Source of the DNA: Deltaproteobacteria bacterium
GTDB taxonomy: Bacteria; Myxococcota; B64-G9
Reading direction: 5' to 3'
Assembly: GCA_019314375.1 (NCBI GenBank)
Contig: JAFCZJ010000015.1
Coordinates: forward strand, 21,444 to 85,443
DNA: 64,000 bases
Positions 43,487-51,879 of the stretch are shown one piece after another. The position numbers were made by a program, and so were the translations under genes. A model generated the notes under the pieces. That model made no database searches. It was not told the DNA's origin and worked only from the letters and a program-made list of their open reading frames with translations. Each line of letters opens with the position of its first letter. The stretch's first letter is position 1.

Positions 43487-43737
43487 GCCGATCCCGGATC
43501 CGACTGCCTCATGATCAAGTCCACCACGTCCTGCACGGTTCGGATGCTCTTGAGTTCTTCATCGGGCACGGGCGAGCCCAGGCGCTGCTCCAAGATACCC
43601 ACCAGGTCCAGCGCATCGATTGAGTCCAGGCCCAACTCGGCAAAAAGCTGAGATTCGGGCTGCAAGACCTCCCGGTCCAAATCGAACTGCTCTACCAGGC
43701 TGTCTTTCACCAACTCCAGGGCCTTGGATGCGTCCAC
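43483..43737 (-). CDS. Acyl carrier protein
   Basis: 84 residues with AELGLDSIDALDLV (Ser39 as phosphopantetheine site). It is the first gene of the leftward block 43737-35085 and overlaps the dehydratase gene by 4 bases. The upstream neighbour is an outer-membrane protein gene 73 bases away on the same strand, so a promoter may lie in 43738-43809. APE loci commonly carry two ACPs near a FabZ-like dehydratase. Confidence 0.92.
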   Translation of the reverse strand: MDASKALELVKDSLVEQFDLDREVLQPESQLFAELGLDSIDALDLVGILEQRLGSPVPDEELKSIRTVQDVVDLIMRQSDPGSA

Positions 43738-43809
43738 GCCGAATCTCCTTATGCCTGGCGCCTAAATACCCAGCAATACACCCCTTCGTCAAGAGCCCAA
43801 ACGGGCCCC

Positions 43810-44598
43810 TCACCATAAATAGGATCCACCGAAGCCCAAAGACACCGCCTCGTCAGCATTCAAATCAGAACCCAAAAAGGCGTCCAGCTGCCAAACAGGA
43901 GACATGCGCCAGCTCAGGCCCACATTGAGGCCCGCCGCGGCCAAGTCCGCATCTCTTTCCGGAATCAAGCCATAACCCTCGACAAAGGCAGCCCAGTTCT
44001 CCGCCAGGGCAAAACCCAGGACGAGGCTGGCCAGGTATTCCTGGTCCTGGACGCTGTCGGAGCCCAGGCCGGTGAAGATGATACCGAAATTGCCGGCCAC
44101 TTCCATCCAGTCCGTCAGCCCCAGGGCCCAGACCAACTTAAGGCCCGCGGCCACGCCCGAAGAGCCATAATCATCGTCCCGAAGAGGAAAACAGGCGAAG
44201 GGCTGAAAGCCGGCCGTGGCGAATTCCGAAAGCTTGTACACAAAACGAAATCCCAAATCCAAAGTTCCCACCTTGGTCTCGTCCGGCGACCCGGCAGGCC
44301 ACAACATCTGAAGAGCGGGCAAGCCCAGGCGCGCTTCCATTCCCTCGGTCATGCCATAGCGAATCAAGGGCATCGCCAGGGTCAAGCCATCGCCGGCGGC
44401 GTCATGCGCGAAGCCTGCTCCGAACTCAAACAAGACATGCCCCTCCGGAACGGTGACGGCGCTGTCGGAAAAACTAGGTCGGTCCGTGACCAGGGGAAGG
44501 TTTTCCTTTTTCTCCATGGCCTCCTCCGCCCTCGCAAAGGGAGCCAAACTCAACATCATCAGCAATATCGAAAAAAGACCCATTCGTTTATTCTTCAT
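43810..44598 (-). CDS. Outer-membrane beta-barrel protein of the phenol-MetA/transporter type
   Basis: 262 residues with a signal peptide (ILLMMLSLAPFARA, cut near residue 24). The mature start LVTDRPSFSDSAVTVPEGH and the alternating beta strands with the ending GFGGSYLW are typical of the family called outer-membrane transporter, MetA pathway of phenol degradation. The C-terminal aromatic residue fits an outer-membrane barrel. It is on the same strand as the polyene block, just upstream, so it may be part of it or an independent gene. Confidence 0.82.
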   Translation of the reverse strand: MKNKRMGLFSILLMMLSLAPFARAEEAMEKKENLPLVTDRPSFSDSAVTVPEGHVLFEFGAGFAHDAAGDGLTLAMPLIRYGMTEGMEARLGLPALQMLWPAGSPDETKVGTLDLGFRFVYKLSEFATAGFQPFACFPLRDDDYGSSGVAAGLKLVWALGLTDWMEVAGNFGIIFTGLGSDSVQDQEYLASLVLGFALAENWAAFVEGYGLIPERDADLAAAGLNVGLSWRMSPVWQLDAFLGSDLNADEAVSLGFGGSYLW

Positions 44599-44725
44599 GA
44601 CGTCAGGTTAGCCGCAGTGACCGTGGTCGTCAATTCCGAAGCAGGGAGAAAACGCATTCCAAACTGGCGCGCCGCCAGCGACCGACCTATACTCGGCATG
44701 TCTGGAAATGAGCGGACGGAGACGA

Positions 44726-45541
44726 ATGAACCGCATCGACAACATGGTGGCCAAACTGCTGTTCACGGCCAAGGTTCTGGGCCGAGATCAGTTGGAGGTC
44801 ATCAAGGATCATGTTGCCCAATATGGCGGCAGTTTTCACAAGCACGCACTGGGCCTGGGACTGGTCTCTGAAGAACCGCTGGTCTCGGCCTTGGCCTCCG
44901 CCCTCAATCTGTCCATGGTCGCCCTGAGCAAAATGCAGATCGATCCCCGCACCGCAGCCAAATTGCCCGGAGAGTTTTGCCTTCAAAATGTTGTTTTCCC
45001 CTGCGCCGTCCGCGACAAGGGCCAAACCCTGTGGCTGGCCATGGGCGATCCGACGGACGGAGAGGTCAGAAAACAGGCCCGCCAACTCTCGGGCATGAGC
45101 CTGGTCCGGCCCCTGGTGGGACGCCCCAGCGAGATCCTGGCCTACGTTCGCGAGCACTACGATGTCCAGGAGATGCAGGAGGCCGATCCCTTTGGCGGCG
45201 GGGGAGTCGACCTGTCCTTGAGCGAAGAGGAAGAAGAAGAAGAATTCAAAATCGTCAGCGCCATGGGCGGCAACACCCTGGTCAAGCACGTGGGCGGGGT
45301 TCGAGTCGACGTCAGCGCCGGACCCGTCGGGCAACAGATTCCAAGCCCGGTCGCAGCCCCCGCACCCGCCGCACCCGCGCCACCACCCCCGGTCATCGTG
45401 GACCCGGCCCTGGTGGCGACCTTTGATCGCATCCGCGGAAACCAACAAAAGGCCACCACAATCATCACCCAGCTTACGCGTCTGCTCATGGACAAAGGTC
45501 TGTTTTCAGCAGACGAGCTCAACCAAATGATGAAGAAGTGA
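44726..45541 (+). CDS. GspE N-terminal (MshEN)-domain protein
   Basis: 271 residues from the ATG at 44726 with GGAG upstream (a start at 44708 would add 6 residues). Residues 1 to about 150 form an MshEN/GspE N-terminal-like domain (HALGLGLVSEEPLVSALASAL, LWLAMGDPTDGEV). Then come an acidic run (SEEEEEEEF), a Pro/Ala-rich linker and a C-terminal helical part (LTRLLMDKGLFSADELNQMM). Such domains in secretion or pilus ATPases can bind c-di-GMP. There is no ATPase domain here, so it could be a c-di-GMP receptor or a secretion regulator. It is divergent from the outer-membrane protein gene and 16 bases before the flavin reductase gene. Confidence 0.78.
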   Translation: MNRIDNMVAKLLFTAKVLGRDQLEVIKDHVAQYGGSFHKHALGLGLVSEEPLVSALASALNLSMVALSKMQIDPRTAAKLPGEFCLQNVVFPCAVRDKGQTLWLAMGDPTDGEVRKQARQLSGMSLVRPLVGRPSEILAYVREHYDVQEMQEADPFGGGGVDLSLSEEEEEEEFKIVSAMGGNTLVKHVGGVRVDVSAGPVGQQIPSPVAAPAPAAPAPPPPVIVDPALVATFDRIRGNQQKATTIITQLTRLLMDKGLFSADELNQMMKK

Positions 45542-45557
45542 ATCCCCCGGAGGCGCC

Positions 45558-46031
45558 ATGAGTGAAAATCAATTCTCCGAAGTCCTTGAGCAAATTCCTT
45601 ACGCCGTCAGCGTGGTCACGCTTGGCGCGGGCGGCCTGGAAAACGGCCTGACCATCTCCTGGCTCAGCCAGATCTCCGCCAAGCCGCCCATGCTCGCCTT
45701 CTCCATCCACAAAGACCACTACAGCCGGGATCGCTTAGCGGATCATCCTCATTTCGTGGTCAATCTCCTGGCCGAAGATCAAAAAGACCTGGCCGGCCAC
45801 TTCGCCAAGGCCTCCATGGTAGGCGAAGACAAAATCGACAAATTCCCCACCCAACCCGGCCGCAACGAAGTCCCCATATTAAGCGAAGCCTTGGCCTACT
45901 TCGATTGCGACGTACACGCCACGCACGAAGTAGGGGATCACGTACTGATCGTGGGTCTAATCATCAACGCCGGCAAGCTGCGAGACGCAGCCCCCATGAC
46001 CTCCGCCTCCGGCCTGCGCTACCGGCCCTGA
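45558..46031 (+). CDS. Flavin reductase-like domain protein
   Basis: 157 residues. The pattern IPYAVSVVTLG, NGLTISWLSQISAKPPMLAFSI and NLLAEDQKDLAGHFA belongs to FMN-binding split-barrel flavin reductases. GGAGGCGCC precedes the ATG. It would bind FMN and reduce flavin or an organic substrate with NAD(P)H; the partner is unknown. It follows the MshEN-like gene by 16 bases, and its stop is 5 bases from the end of the converging lipoprotein gene. Confidence 0.86.
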   Translation: MSENQFSEVLEQIPYAVSVVTLGAGGLENGLTISWLSQISAKPPMLAFSIHKDHYSRDRLADHPHFVVNLLAEDQKDLAGHFAKASMVGEDKIDKFPTQPGRNEVPILSEALAYFDCDVHATHEVGDHVLIVGLIINAGKLRDAAPMTSASGLRYRP

Positions 46032-46036
46032 GAACC

Positions 46037-47812
46037 CTACTGGCCCAGCAGGGCCTCGATGCCTTCTAGCTCCATCCAGTAAACCTGTTCGTGTGTGAAG
46101 ATGGGCACCGCGCCGATGACCAGCAGGCGGTCGGCTGCCGGATCGTAGGTCATCTTGGCTACGTTCATGCCGAAGTTGGGGCCTTCGGGATCGCCTTCGA
46201 AGGAGCGGTCGCCGTAGGAATCGGGCTCTAAGAAAATGCCGCCTGGGGTGTCTTCGAGAATTTGGAAGAAGACGCCGTCGGAGAGACGATAGGCCCAAAG
46301 ATCGTTGTGGTAATCGTTTTCGACCTCGTTCCAGTTGTCGCGGACGACCGAGCCGCCCAGAAGAAAAATCAGTCCACGATTTGCATCCAGGGCACAGCTC
46401 ATGGAACGACGAGCGCCCATGGCGACCGGCAAAAGCTGCTCCTCAAAGGAATCGCTTTGGGGGTCGATTATCAAGTAGCTATCTAAAAGCGTAGAGCTGT
46501 AGCCGCCGTCGTCGGTGGTCTTGCCGCCGAAGCTGTAATGCAGGCCCGTGACCGCATCGACCACCAGGCAGTTGTCCATCACCTGTGGCAGGCGGGTCTT
46601 GGCCTCGCTCCAGAATCCGCTGTCCATGTCGAAGGCGTAGAGCGTGTGACCGAAGCCGCTGGGTCCGACCGCGCCGTATTCCCAGAGCTTGCGGCTTATC
46701 CAATCATGACGGAAGGTCCGGTTGATCCAGCTATCGGGTGGGCGGTTGCCCGAGGTGGCCTGCTGGCTGGCCAGGCCGTTTTCGTCTATCCGCATCATGG
46801 TGGGCGAAGAGGGGCCCAGCACGGTCCAATCGGAAAAGACCGGGTCGAAGCCGATGTACTGACACCAATCCTCACCGCCCACGCAGAAGGGCGCGTTCGC
46901 CGCCATGGGATCGCCGCTTAGAAACCGCTTAAAATGACGCCCACTCGCTCCGTCGAAAAGCCAGAGAAAGAGGACGGAGGGATCGTCGTATGCGCTGCCG
47001 AAGGATGTGGCGAAGATGTCGTTTGTCTGATCATGGCCATAGCTGATTCCATCGATGGGCGTCATCAAAGAACTGCCGTTGACGATGGGGTCGTCGATCT
47101 CGATGAGAATCCGGTTCCAACTAAGGGCCTCGCAAGCGGCGAGCCCGGAGGCCTCGTCCACCCGGCACAACTCCCCAAAGGCCAGGCAATCGCTTTCGGT
47201 CTGCCATACGTCTTCGACGCAGCGTTCAAGCAAGTCCCCCGTGCAACGCAGGCTGTCCTCGGTGCAGTTGGGCGTGCCCGCAAGGCAAGCAGGATCGCCG
47301 GAAGTCGGCTCCGCGCCGCAGCTTTGCCCGAGCAGCCCACAGTCCGTATCGGTTTGCCAGGCGTCATTGACGCAGCGCTCGAGCAAGTCGCCCGTGCAAC
47401 GCAGGCTGTTTTCCGTACAGTTGGGCGTGTCCGCGAGGCAGGCCGGAGCGCCGGAAGTCGGATCCGTGCCGCAGCTTTGCCCACGAGACCCGCAGTCGGT
47501 GTCGGTTTGCCAGGCGTCATTGACGCAGCGTTCGAGCAGGTCGCCCGTGCAGCGCAGGCTGTCTTCGGTGCAGACGGGCGTGTCTTCCAGGCAGGCCGGA
47601 TCGCCCGTAAGCGGATCCGCGCCGCAACTTTGCCCAAGCTGGCCGCAGTCGGTGTCGGTTTGCCAGGCGTTGTTTTGACATCGCTCCAACAGGTCTCCCT
47701 GGCAGCGGGTCTGGCCCTCCTGGCAAACAGGATCGGGATCGCCCTCACCACCGCAAGCGGCAAGCGACAGAGCCAGCGAAAGCAAGCAAACACGAAGTGT
47801 CATGATACGCAT
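46037..47812 (-). CDS. Cys-rich repeat lipoprotein with kelch-like C-terminal region
   Basis: 591 residues from the ATG at 47812 (AGGAG upstream). It has a lipoprotein signal (LSLALSLAACGG). Four modules of about 45 residues follow (about 25-215), each with the pattern CxEDSLRCTGDLLERC, AWQTDTDCG and GQSCGADP. The rest is a beta-propeller-like region (LYAFDMDSGFWSEAK, GLHYSFGGKT, RGLIFLLGGS). The modules are common in deltaproteobacterial surface proteins of unknown function. The repeat DNA is visible at about 47190-47750. It is predicted to be anchored on the outer surface or facing the periplasm. Confidence 0.85.
   Translation of the reverse strand: MRIMTLRVCLLSLALSLAACGGEGDPDPVCQEGQTRCQGDLLERCQNNAWQTDTDCGQLGQSCGADPLTGDPACLEDTPVCTEDSLRCTGDLLERCVNDAWQTDTDCGSRGQSCGTDPTSGAPACLADTPNCTENSLRCTGDLLERCVNDAWQTDTDCGLLGQSCGAEPTSGDPACLAGTPNCTEDSLRCTGDLLERCVEDVWQTESDCLAFGELCRVDEASGLAACEALSWNRILIEIDDPIVNGSSLMTPIDGISYGHDQTNDIFATSFGSAYDDPSVLFLWLFDGASGRHFKRFLSGDPMAANAPFCVGGEDWCQYIGFDPVFSDWTVLGPSSPTMMRIDENGLASQQATSGNRPPDSWINRTFRHDWISRKLWEYGAVGPSGFGHTLYAFDMDSGFWSEAKTRLPQVMDNCLVVDAVTGLHYSFGGKTTDDGGYSSTLLDSYLIIDPQSDSFEEQLLPVAMGARRSMSCALDANRGLIFLLGGSVVRDNWNEVENDYHNDLWAYRLSDGVFFQILEDTPGGIFLEPDSYGDRSFEGDPEGPNFGMNVAKMTYDPAADRLLVIGAVPIFTHEQVYWMELEGIEALLGQ
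47190..47750. repeat. Four tandem Cys-module repeats in the lipoprotein gene
   Basis: About 150-165-base units repeat four times in the coding frame, with conserved blocks such as TTTGCCAGGCGTCATTGACG at three sites and closely related sequence at the others. The units encode the CTGDLLERC-type modules. The sequence was compared by eye; unit ends are approximate. Confidence 0.75.
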
Positions 47813-47898
47813 GGTTCTTCTCCTGAGCATTGGAGGCTTAGAAGCAGGATAAACGAGAGAATCGCAAAATCGCAAGCTACGTCCCCTAAACGAGTCCC

Positions 47899-49770
47899 CT
47901 AAACGAAGTCGATGGTGAAGGAGTAGACGTCTTCGTTCAGGCGGCTTGTGACCTTGTAGCCGGAGTGCTGGAAGACAGCTTGCATGGCTCTATTTTCGCG
48001 GAGGGTTTCGGCGGTGAAGCCGGCGATGCCGTTGCGGCGGGCGATGGTGCCTAAGTACCGGAAGAGGAACTTGCCGATGCCGCGGCCCTGCCATTCGTCC
48101 CGGACGACGAAGGCGACTTCAGCCCGGTTGGTCTTGTGGTCCAGGTAATAACGACCGATGGCCACGATGTCCTCGCCGTGAGCCTCGGGCACCGTGCCGC
48201 AGATGGCCACGTCGTTGCGATGATCCACGTAAACAAAATTGCGAATTTGCCGATCCGGCATGCGTTTCATGTAGGACATGAATCGGTAGTAAATGGTCTC
48301 TCTGCTCAGTGCGTAAAAAAGATCCTTAAATCGGGGTTCGTCGGTGGGCAGCATGGGTCTGAAAACAATTTGCGTTCCGTCGTCGAGCAAATACGTGGTG
48401 CGCGAGTCCGGCGGCTCGATGCGCAGCTTTCCCTCGACGTCCGCCAGGTCGGAGCGCAGGTATTTGTATTCGATGGCCTTGCGCAGCAAGTTCTCCCGGT
48501 AGTCCGGATGGGCGATGCCGATGAGGGCAAGCGCCCGCTCCTGCACGCTCTTTCCGTGCAAGTAGGCGACCCCGTACTCGGTCACCACATAGTGCACATC
48601 ACCTCGGGTGGTCACCACGCCCGCCCCCGGACTCAGCTGGGGCACGATGCGAGAAATGTCCCCGTCCTTGGCCGTCGAGGGCAGTGCGATGATGGCTTTG
48701 CCGTGCTCGGCCCTTGCCGCGCCTCGATTGAAATCCACCTGCCCGCCGATGCCGGAGAAAAAGTTGGTGCCCAAGCTGTCGGCGCAGACCTGCCCGGTCA
48801 GGTCCACCTCTAAGGCCACATTGATGGCCACCATGCGGTGTTGCTGCCCGATCAAGTAGGGATCGTTGACGTATTCGGTGGGGTGAAAAGAAAAGGTCGG
48901 GTTGTCGTCGATGTAATCATAGAGCTTGCGCGTCCCCGTGCAGAAACTGGCCACCACCTTTCCCCGGTCCAGGGTTTTTTGCGCCCCGGTGATGGCGCCA
49001 GACTCCAAGAGTTCAATGATCTGATCGTTGATCATCTCGGTGTGGATGCCCAGGTCCCGTTTGTCTTTCAGGTTCTCCAGCACCGAGTGGGGAATGCGAC
49101 CGATGCCCAACTCCAGGGTGGAACCATCCTCCACCAGGCCGGCCACGTACTCGCCAATCTTGTGGGTGACCTTATCCGGCTTGGGCGCAACCGTTTCCAG
49201 CAAAGGCACATCCACCGGCACCAAATAGTCCAGGTCATGCACGCTCAAGAAACTGTCGCCCAGGGTTCTGGGCATCTGGGGGTTGACTTGCGCGATGACC
49301 AGGGCCGCATTCTCGGCGGCACTTTTGACAATGTCCACCGAGATGCCGAGAGAAACCATGCCCCGAGCATCCGGCGGACTGACCTGGATCAAGGCGGCGT
49401 CCAAGGGCAACTGCCCCGAGTCGAAAAGTCTCGGGATGTCGGACAAGAAAATGGGGGTGTAGTCCCCCAAGCCCTCCTGGATGATGTCGCGCACGTTGTC
49501 AGAGATAAAGAAGGAGTTGACCTTGAAATACTGAGTCAGCTCTTTGTGGGCATATGGGGCGTCGCCCATGGTCAGAAGATGCACAAGCTGGGTGTCGGAC
49601 AACTCGGCGGAGCGGGCGGTCAGGGCTCGAACCAATTCTTGGGGTTGCGCGCAGCCCGTACCGATGAAAACCCGCTGGCCCGGACGGATGTGGCCAACCG
49701 CCTCTTCGGCCGTCACGATCTGATCCTTGTACTTGTCTTGCCAATGCGGATCGTAGCTGATTTTTTTCAT
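47899..49770 (-). CDS. Acetyl-CoA hydrolase/CoA-transferase fused to a GNAT acetyltransferase domain
   Basis: 623 residues. Residues 1 to about 435 are a type I CoA-transferase/acetyl-CoA hydrolase (GQRVFIGTGCAQPQELVRAL; GIGGQVDFNRGAARA; catalytic Glu in VVTEYGVAYLHG). Residues about 465-623 are a GNAT domain (IVFRPMLPTDEPRF; VVRDEWQGRGIGKFLFRYL with the acetyl-CoA loop QGRGIG). The first part moves CoA between acyl-CoA and an acid; the GNAT part may acetylate proteins, as Pat-type enzymes do. The ATGA overlaps the ADP-forming synthetase stop at 49767, so it is the last gene of the operon 56006-47899. Confidence 0.88.
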   Translation of the reverse strand: MKKISYDPHWQDKYKDQIVTAEEAVGHIRPGQRVFIGTGCAQPQELVRALTARSAELSDTQLVHLLTMGDAPYAHKELTQYFKVNSFFISDNVRDIIQEGLGDYTPIFLSDIPRLFDSGQLPLDAALIQVSPPDARGMVSLGISVDIVKSAAENAALVIAQVNPQMPRTLGDSFLSVHDLDYLVPVDVPLLETVAPKPDKVTHKIGEYVAGLVEDGSTLELGIGRIPHSVLENLKDKRDLGIHTEMINDQIIELLESGAITGAQKTLDRGKVVASFCTGTRKLYDYIDDNPTFSFHPTEYVNDPYLIGQQHRMVAINVALEVDLTGQVCADSLGTNFFSGIGGQVDFNRGAARAEHGKAIIALPSTAKDGDISRIVPQLSPGAGVVTTRGDVHYVVTEYGVAYLHGKSVQERALALIGIAHPDYRENLLRKAIEYKYLRSDLADVEGKLRIEPPDSRTTYLLDDGTQIVFRPMLPTDEPRFKDLFYALSRETIYYRFMSYMKRMPDRQIRNFVYVDHRNDVAICGTVPEAHGEDIVAIGRYYLDHKTNRAEVAFVVRDEWQGRGIGKFLFRYLGTIARRNGIAGFTAETLRENRAMQAVFQHSGYKVTSRLNEDVYSFTIDFV

Positions 49771-51875
49771 GCTGTGTCCCCTTTGTTCATCAGAATCCGC
49801 ACGTCGGCGGCGATGGGCTCGGTCCCGGGCCTGCCCACGATGAAGGGGTGAATCTCCAGCTCTTGAATCTGGGGAAAGTCACCAGCCAGCTGGCTGATTT
49901 TTTGTAAGCCCTGGGCGATGGCGGATGGATCCATCGTGTCCGCCAAGGCACTGGCTGAAAGCTGTGCAAAGGCCCGGGTGCTTTCCAGCATTTGCATCGC
50001 CTCGTCGAAGGTAATGGGGGCCAGGTGGAATGTCGCGTCATCCATGACCTCAACCGCGATGCCGCCCAGGCCGAACATGAGCATGGGCCCAAACTGAGCG
50101 TCCCGGTGCATGCCGATGACAACCTCGACCCCCCGTTGGCACATCTTCTCTACGTAAACGCCTTCGATGAGCGCCTCCGGCTTTTTTCGCTGAATGCGCA
50201 GCATGATCAAGTCATAGGCATCGCGCACCGCTTCGGGACTGGCCAACCTCAGACGAACGCCGCCCATTCCCGATTTGTGCACGATGTCCGGCGAAACGAT
50301 CTTCATGGCCACGGGGTAACCCACCCGCTCCGCCGCTTCGATCGCCCCATCCGCATCCTCTGCGAGCTGGCCTTCGGGCACGGTAAAATCATAGGCGGCC
50401 AAGATCTCCTTGGCCTGGTACTCTTCCACCTCCAGTCGCTTCAGTCGTTGATGCCGGCGCAGAACACGCTCAACCCGTCTTCGATTGACTGGAAAACGCG
50501 CCACGATGCGAGGCGGTCGCTTTCGCCAAACGGCGTAATCACACAAGGCGCCCAAAGCCGCCACGGCTCGACCCGGCGAGGGATAATCGGGTATCCCCGC
50601 CTCCACCAAGCGCTGACGAGCTTGCACGACGCTGGCCCCGCCCATGAAAACAGCCAAGGCCGGCTTTTCGCCCACCCTGGCTTTCACCAAGGCCTCTACG
50701 GTCTCTTCGGCCTTGGCAAGCAAGTGTGGGGTGTGGACCATCAATACCGCGTCCACGTCCTCGTCTGACTGCACCGCCTCGAAAGCCGCTGCGAAGCGCT
50801 TCGGATCCGCGCTGCCCAACAGATCCACCGGATTGTCCACCTGAGCACCGGCGGGCAAAAGCTGCTTGATGGTGGCCAGGGTGGATTCGCCCAGTTGCGC
50901 CAAGCTAAGCCCTGCCCCCTCCACCGCGTCGGCCGACAGGATGCCCGCGGCCCCGGCGTTGGACAGAACCGCAACCCGGTGCCCCTGCGGCATGGGCTGG
51001 CTATCGAAAACCCGCGCGAAGTCGAAAAGCTCTTGGAAGTTCTCAGCCTGGATCACCCCCGAACGCTTGAATGCCGCACCGTAAGCAATGTCCGAATGGA
51101 GCTTGCGGCCCGTGTGAAGCAAGGCGGCTTTCTCGCCGGCCGCGGTGGTGCCGGCCTTCAAGAGCACAACCGGCTTGACCGAGCTCAGGGCTTCCGCTCG
51201 CTTGATGAACTCCTTGCCCGAACGGATGTTTTCCAAATAACCAATGACCACGCGCAAATCATCGTCTTCCGCGAAGATCTCGAAAAAATCCGCCTCGTCC
51301 AGGTCCAGCATGTCACCCAGGCTCACTATCCGGGCCAGGCCCAAACCTCGGTGTGCGGCCCAGTCCAACATGGCCGCGGCCAATGCGCTGGAGCGAGAAA
51401 TGACGGCCACGCCGCCGGCCTTGAGTTCACCGTGAAAATAGGTGGCATTAAGCCCGGTCCTGATATCGGCCAGGCCCAGACTGCCCGGGCCCAAAAGACG
51501 AACGCCCTTCTCTTGGCACATACTCAAAATGTCTTCGCGCAAGGCGTCCATGTCCCCGCCCAACTCCCGGTCAATCGAAGTCAGAACCGCCAGATGATGC
51601 ACCCGTGCGTTGAGGGCTTCCGCAACCGCCTCCTTAAGGCGAGCCACGGGCACAGCCACCAAGGACAACCCGAAGGGCCCGGCCCCACTGTTCAATTCCG
51701 TTTTGCAGGGCCGACCCGCGACTTCTTCCTCGCCATCCATGGACACAAAGGTAAGATCGGTCTCCCGCGGGCCCGAAAGCAGGTTCTCAGACACCAGGAG
51801 GCCCAGACTGCCCGCTTTATTGCTGGCCCCCACCAGGCAGATCCGCTGAGCTTCGAAGACTTTTTTTAGCTCCAT
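49767..51875 (-). CDS. ADP-forming acyl-CoA synthetase (alpha-beta fused)
   Basis: 702 residues. The CoA-binding domain starts RICLVGASNKAGSLG. The succinyl-CoA-ligase-like alpha part carries the likely phosphohistidine in EKAALLHTGRK. The ATP-grasp beta part (about 465-700) has YQAKEILAAYDF and IVHKSGMGGVRLRL. It makes acyl-CoA from acid and ATP with ADP release, or reversibly ATP from acyl-CoA. Together with the Ptb-Buk fusion and the CoA-transferase it forms a set for fermentative acyl-CoA energy conservation. Four bases separate it from the degenerate synthetase gene. Confidence 0.88.
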   Translation of the reverse strand: MELKKVFEAQRICLVGASNKAGSLGLLVSENLLSGPRETDLTFVSMDGEEEVAGRPCKTELNSGAGPFGLSLVAVPVARLKEAVAEALNARVHHLAVLTSIDRELGGDMDALREDILSMCQEKGVRLLGPGSLGLADIRTGLNATYFHGELKAGGVAVISRSSALAAAMLDWAAHRGLGLARIVSLGDMLDLDEADFFEIFAEDDDLRVVIGYLENIRSGKEFIKRAEALSSVKPVVLLKAGTTAAGEKAALLHTGRKLHSDIAYGAAFKRSGVIQAENFQELFDFARVFDSQPMPQGHRVAVLSNAGAAGILSADAVEGAGLSLAQLGESTLATIKQLLPAGAQVDNPVDLLGSADPKRFAAAFEAVQSDEDVDAVLMVHTPHLLAKAEETVEALVKARVGEKPALAVFMGGASVVQARQRLVEAGIPDYPSPGRAVAALGALCDYAVWRKRPPRIVARFPVNRRRVERVLRRHQRLKRLEVEEYQAKEILAAYDFTVPEGQLAEDADGAIEAAERVGYPVAMKIVSPDIVHKSGMGGVRLRLASPEAVRDAYDLIMLRIQRKKPEALIEGVYVEKMCQRGVEVVIGMHRDAQFGPMLMFGLGGIAVEVMDDATFHLAPITFDEAMQMLESTRAFAQLSASALADTMDPSAIAQGLQKISQLAGDFPQIQELEIHPFIVGRPGTEPIAADVRILMNKGDTA

Positions 51876-51879
51876 GAAT

